This document shows, piece after piece, positions 60,546 through 64,000 of a stretch of DNA of 64,000 nucleotides. This DNA is from Tuctoria greenei (taxonomy: Eukaryota; Streptophyta; Magnoliopsida; Poales; Poaceae), in contig JAYESD010000002.1 in assembly GCA_036927565.1 (NCBI GenBank), forward strand, positions 73,717,735-73,781,734, given 5' to 3'. The position numbers and the translations under genes are program-made. Below the pieces are notes generated by a model. That model did no database searches, was not told the origin of the DNA, and saw nothing but the letters and a program-made list of their open reading frames with translations. Position 1 is the first letter of the stretch. Every line of letters begins with the position of its first letter.

Positions 60546-62119
60546 TTATTGTGCGGTTTAGACAGATTTGCGCTAGAGAGTGTTGCGGAGGACCCCCAGC
60601 ACCAGGAATTTGAAGTATTTGATCTCAATCAAGCCCAAGAGCAAGGCAAGTGTCTTGAACATATTGATTCTGGTTTGACAATAAATGTTTTGTTTTCAAA
60701 ACTGCATGCTTGTGTCAATTTGTTGGGAATCCAATGATAGGAAGTTTACTAGCTTTGTTTAACCACCCTTGTCACTTGGAATACATGGTAGAGAGTCGGG
60801 AAAGGCTTTTTACTTTTTTGCTTCGCTTAATTAATTGGGATGGGAAACAACTATACTATTTAATTATACATTAATGAGATTATGGTTAATATGATACGGT
60901 AATAGGGGATCTAAGCAAGCCTGGTATGTGGATGGGTTGGAATATATGGTGGTTGCTTGCTTTAGATCTAAGGACCGGTTCATGTGAGAATAAGCCAGGA
61001 CAACAGTGCCACCACGAGGCCAGGGTGCGGCGTAGCTGATTAATTAGGGTATTGCTAGTATTGAGCAGATCATTTGGCGCACCGAAGAAGGGGAGTCAGA
61101 TTGGGTTTGGAACTAAGGCGGGACTCCCTGGGATCCGAATGGCACAAGAGGGCGCCCTTGGTTGAAGATGTGCTCAGTTGGAGACATCACCACTGGTGAA
61201 ACCTCAGTGGGTCCGTACATGCTAGTAGTCCCTTTGTAAAGTCTATTTTGTGATCTCTTGGCCATACACCTAAGGAAGAGTAATTGTCATCAGGGAGGTT
61301 TCTTTAGTCGCCGATGGGTGATGAAATCACAAACACGTGGGTAATGTGGTACAAACTCTGCAGAGTGTATTAAAATTATCATGATAGTTGTGCTCCCGGT
61401 TAAGAGCACCTGGACAACTTCCATGATTAGAGGGAACTTGGGATTTGGTATGGTTATGGTTTGGTATTGGTTATGGTCGGTAATATGGTTATGATGGTTA
61501 TGGATTGAATCATGGTATTGGATATGTTAAATGGTGAAATCTGGTATAATGATGATGGATATGGAATATGGACTTGTACTATGGCAATCATTGTGGTTTA
61601 TGATGGGTTTACTTCACATACATATAATATATTGTTTTTCAAATGTTTGACTATACTTTTCAGCACTTAGCCTTTATTATATTCGTCATTTGTATCAGCT
61701 ACATGTCATACTTTCCACACTTGCTGAGTACGACATGTACTCACCCTTGCAATTCTCCCACCAATAGTTGCAGGTCAGGATTGGGAGTATAACGTTGATA
61801 ATGCAGAGTTCTAGGTCATTTATGCCGTTAGCTTTGCCTGTAGTGTTGATTGGAGCTGCGCTATCTCTTTTGCCTATTTGCTTAGATGCATAGTTGCTTA
61901 TTTAGTTATTTCTGTTGCATTAGTTCAAACTTGTCATTAATATCATTAGAGCTTGTATTCAAGGATATTCTGAGTTTTGTAATAAAAGTGGTTAATTAAT
62001 CTTGTTCTGTGGTAATTTTCTGTATATCCTTTTGTGAATGCACTCATTTATGTGTGTTGAACGTCATGGGCACACATATGTGTTCACTTGGTTCATTTTT
62101 GAAACCAGGTGTAACAAAT

Positions 62120-62132
62120 TGGTATCAGAGCC
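62120..62132 (+). promoter_or_regulatory. Chr-2 primer binding site
   Basis: TGGTATCAGAGCC, three bases after the LTR, is the standard site for initiator Met tRNA in chromoviruses. Confidence 0.9.
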
Positions 62133-62384
62133 ATAGGTTGATTGTAGGACGCAACCTAGATAGAATGGACACTTTAGAACACATAGGAGCACTTAGGAAT
62201 CGATGTGTTTTTGCTTGGTGTATTGTTTGCTATGTATTACTGCTTGTGTGCTTAGTAGAGGATTTTGGGATGCTTTAGCATTGCCGTGTCCACATAGGCT
62301 AGTATAGATAGTTGCTTAGTTTCATATCCCTTGATGCATATAGTTGGGAGCGTTTTCTAAATTCTTATCTCTTGCTTTTCTTCA

Positions 62385-63470
62385 TATGGTGAGGACTCGC
62401 AACCAGAGGGATGACAATGATGAGGAGGAGAACAATGGGACACCTTAGAACAACAATGGACAAGGACTTGCCCAGGGAACTATCAACCTTGAGCAGCTTT
62501 TGGCTATGCAAAACTAGCTCATGCAGACCATAATACAAACTATGGGAAAGCTGCAGGCTGGTAACAACAACAATCAGCCCCACATGCCTCCACCGCCACC
62601 CCCACCTCATCATAACCAGTTGGGAGAGTTCATGAGGACTAGGCCGCCAACTTTTGCTCAAGCTGTTGACCCTATGGATGCTGATGATTGTCTCAAGTCC
62701 GTGGAGAAGAAACTTGCAATAGTCCAATGCAGTGACCGAGAGAAGGTGCTATTTGCTTCTCATCAACTTGTTGGAGCAGCTGCCAATTGGTGGGATTCTT
62801 TGTGCAACACCCATGAGAATCAAGAGGGGATTACTTAGGCTGAATTCAAGAAGATCTTCCGTTATTATTATGTGTCGGAAGGTGTTATGATCTTGAAGAG
62901 ACAAGAGTTTGAGAACCTGAGGCAAGGAAGATCAAGTGTGGGTGAATATCTCAATAAGTTCACTCAACTCTCAAGATACGCGCCTAGAGATGTGAGTCGG
63001 GACAGCCAGAAGCAATACTTGTTCATGAGGGGCTTGAACAATGAGATCCAAGTGCAATTGTTGAATTGTAATTATGCCAACTTTCAGAAGCTTGTGGAAA
63101 AAGCAATTGTTGTGGAGAACAAAGTTCGTGAGATGGAGCTAGATAACAAGAGGAAGGCATCATATCAAGGACAGCAACAAGGAAGTAATGTGTGCTCTCG
63201 CTTTTTTCACCACCTAATGCGCCATATTTCAGCGCCCCTGTGCCTACTCATCGCCCTGGTTATGCACCGCACCCAGCTCAGTTTGTGCAGCAACGCCCTG
63301 TCATGCAAGCGCCTAGGCCTCCAATGCCTTTTGCACCTCGTGCCAACCTTCCTAGTGCAAATGTTTAGAATCAAGTTTGTCCCAATAATTTTGGTGTAGT
63401 TAGGAAGTGCTATACATGTGGAGAAGCATGACATTTTGCAATTCAATGTCCTAAGTCAGGTCTTGGTCAA
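62385..63470 (+). pseudogene. Chr-2 gag, broken
   Basis: Starts MVRTRNQRDDNDEE like Chr-1. TAG codons at about 62447 and 62515, a frameshift before 62521, a TAG near 62837 (in the position of Trp in the ITWAEF context) and others interrupt it. The gag domain (RPPTFAQAVDPMDADDCL, QLVGAAANWWDSL) and VSEGVMILKRQEFENLRQG are clear. The zinc knuckle CYTCGEA-stop-HFAIQC (about 63412-63453) has a TGA for a Gly codon. Confidence 0.88.
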
Positions 63471-63589
63471 GGAAGCAATGCTCCAAGACAAAACTCAAGA
63501 CCGAATGGAGGAGCGCCACAAGGCAACCGTGGACAGCAGAATTTTGCTCGTGGCAACGTGAACCATGTATCTACGGAGGAAGCTCAACA

Positions 63590-64000
63590 AGTGGATGACG
63601 TGGTGATTGGTATGTTTCTCGCAAACTCCAACCCAGCGACTATGTTATTTGATTCTGGAGCATCGCATTCATTCATTGCATTGAAATATGATGCCAAGTA
63701 TAGTTTGCCTATCTCTCATATGAAGTATACTCTATTGGTTAAGTCTCCTGGAGGAGAGATGAGGACAAATATAGTATGTCCAAAAGTAAGCCTTAGAATA
63801 AGGGGGGTAGATTTCCTTGCCAACCTCATTTTTTTGGATTCTCAAGGATTGGACATTATACTTGGTATGGACTGGTTGAGGAAGCACAATGGAGTCATTG
63901 AATGTGCCACAAAGACGGTGAAGTTGACCAATGAGGAAGGGATCACCATAGAGTTTGTAGCATCTCAACATGCACCGAAGCAATTGGAGCTGAATCATAT
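63590..64000 (+). pseudogene. Chr-2 protease and linker, cut by the window end
   Basis: Codes for GMFLANSNPATMLFDSGASH, an aspartic protease with the catalytic DSG kept, and LDSQGLDIILGMDWLRKHNG. It belongs to the same gag-pol as 62385-63470 and continues beyond 64000. No stop is seen in this part, but upstream lesions make the whole gene a pseudogene. Confidence 0.82.

Larger units (their letters stand above)
59146..62116 (+). repeat. Chr-2 5' LTR (2971 bp)
   Basis: Begins TGTAACACCCTCATTTTC and ends CCAGGTGTAACA, giving a terminal inverted repeat TGTAACACC / GGTGTAACA. The word array lies at 59275-59640, TATATAAA at 59780-59787, the exon-like micro-ORF at about 60556-60690. A private 158-bp tandem duplication sits at 60242-60545. 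The primer site follows. Confidence 0.92.

Overview
The window is plant nuclear DNA, most likely from a grass (the families, the GC-rich Tat elements and the long chromovirus LTRs fit Poaceae; the species cannot be read from the sequence). It is a nest of LTR retrotransposons with no intact host gene. The only non-retroelement items I can support are a 208-bp MITE and a broken B3 DNA-binding-domain fragment. Element names below are local to this annotation.

Layout. 1-1906: 3' end of a SIRE-like Copia element (Cop-1) with its LTR. 1907-3244: 3' end and LTR of a Tat-like Gypsy element (Tat-D, + strand). 3245-4552: a chromovirus-like LTR on the - strand. 4553-39389: an old Tat element (Tat-B, - strand) cut into pieces by later insertions: a young complete Tat element (Tat-A, 8907-21854, - strand, target-site duplication GTAGC, two 851-bp LTRs about 99% identical); a MITE (21966-22173); and a + strand Tat copy (Tat-C, 24724-36525), which itself carries a chromovirus solo LTR (31907-34693) and has lost its 3' end in a deletion at about 36525. 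39396-51342: a chromovirus LTR (Chr-0, +) interrupted by a degenerate chromodomain element of the same family (Chr-1, 39509-50096, -). 51343-51765: a Gypsy integrase scrap. 51770-58705: pieces of a SIRE-like Copia element (Cop-2), including two copies of an extra ORF downstream of pol. 58715-58905: the B3 fragment. 59146-64000: the 5' LTR, gag and start of the protease of a third chromovirus (Chr-2, +), cut by the window end.

How the genes work together. Tat-A has an open gag-protease frame (805 codons), then one UAG, then an open pol frame (RT, two RNase H domains, integrase). Convergent to these, on the opposite strand, is a two-exon gene: exon 1 has the plant 'putative gypsy-type transposon' domain and exon 2 has Glu/Pro/Ala repeats and a long coiled coil. 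The same antisense gene survives as fragments in Tat-B and Tat-C. The strongest candidates for something not well described are this spliced antisense gene, the conserved gag/pol UAG, a conserved pair of stem-loops downstream of pol, tandem repeats that imitate the polypurine tract, and short-word arrays (CGGACTAGTCCG) shared by unrelated Copia and Gypsy LTRs.
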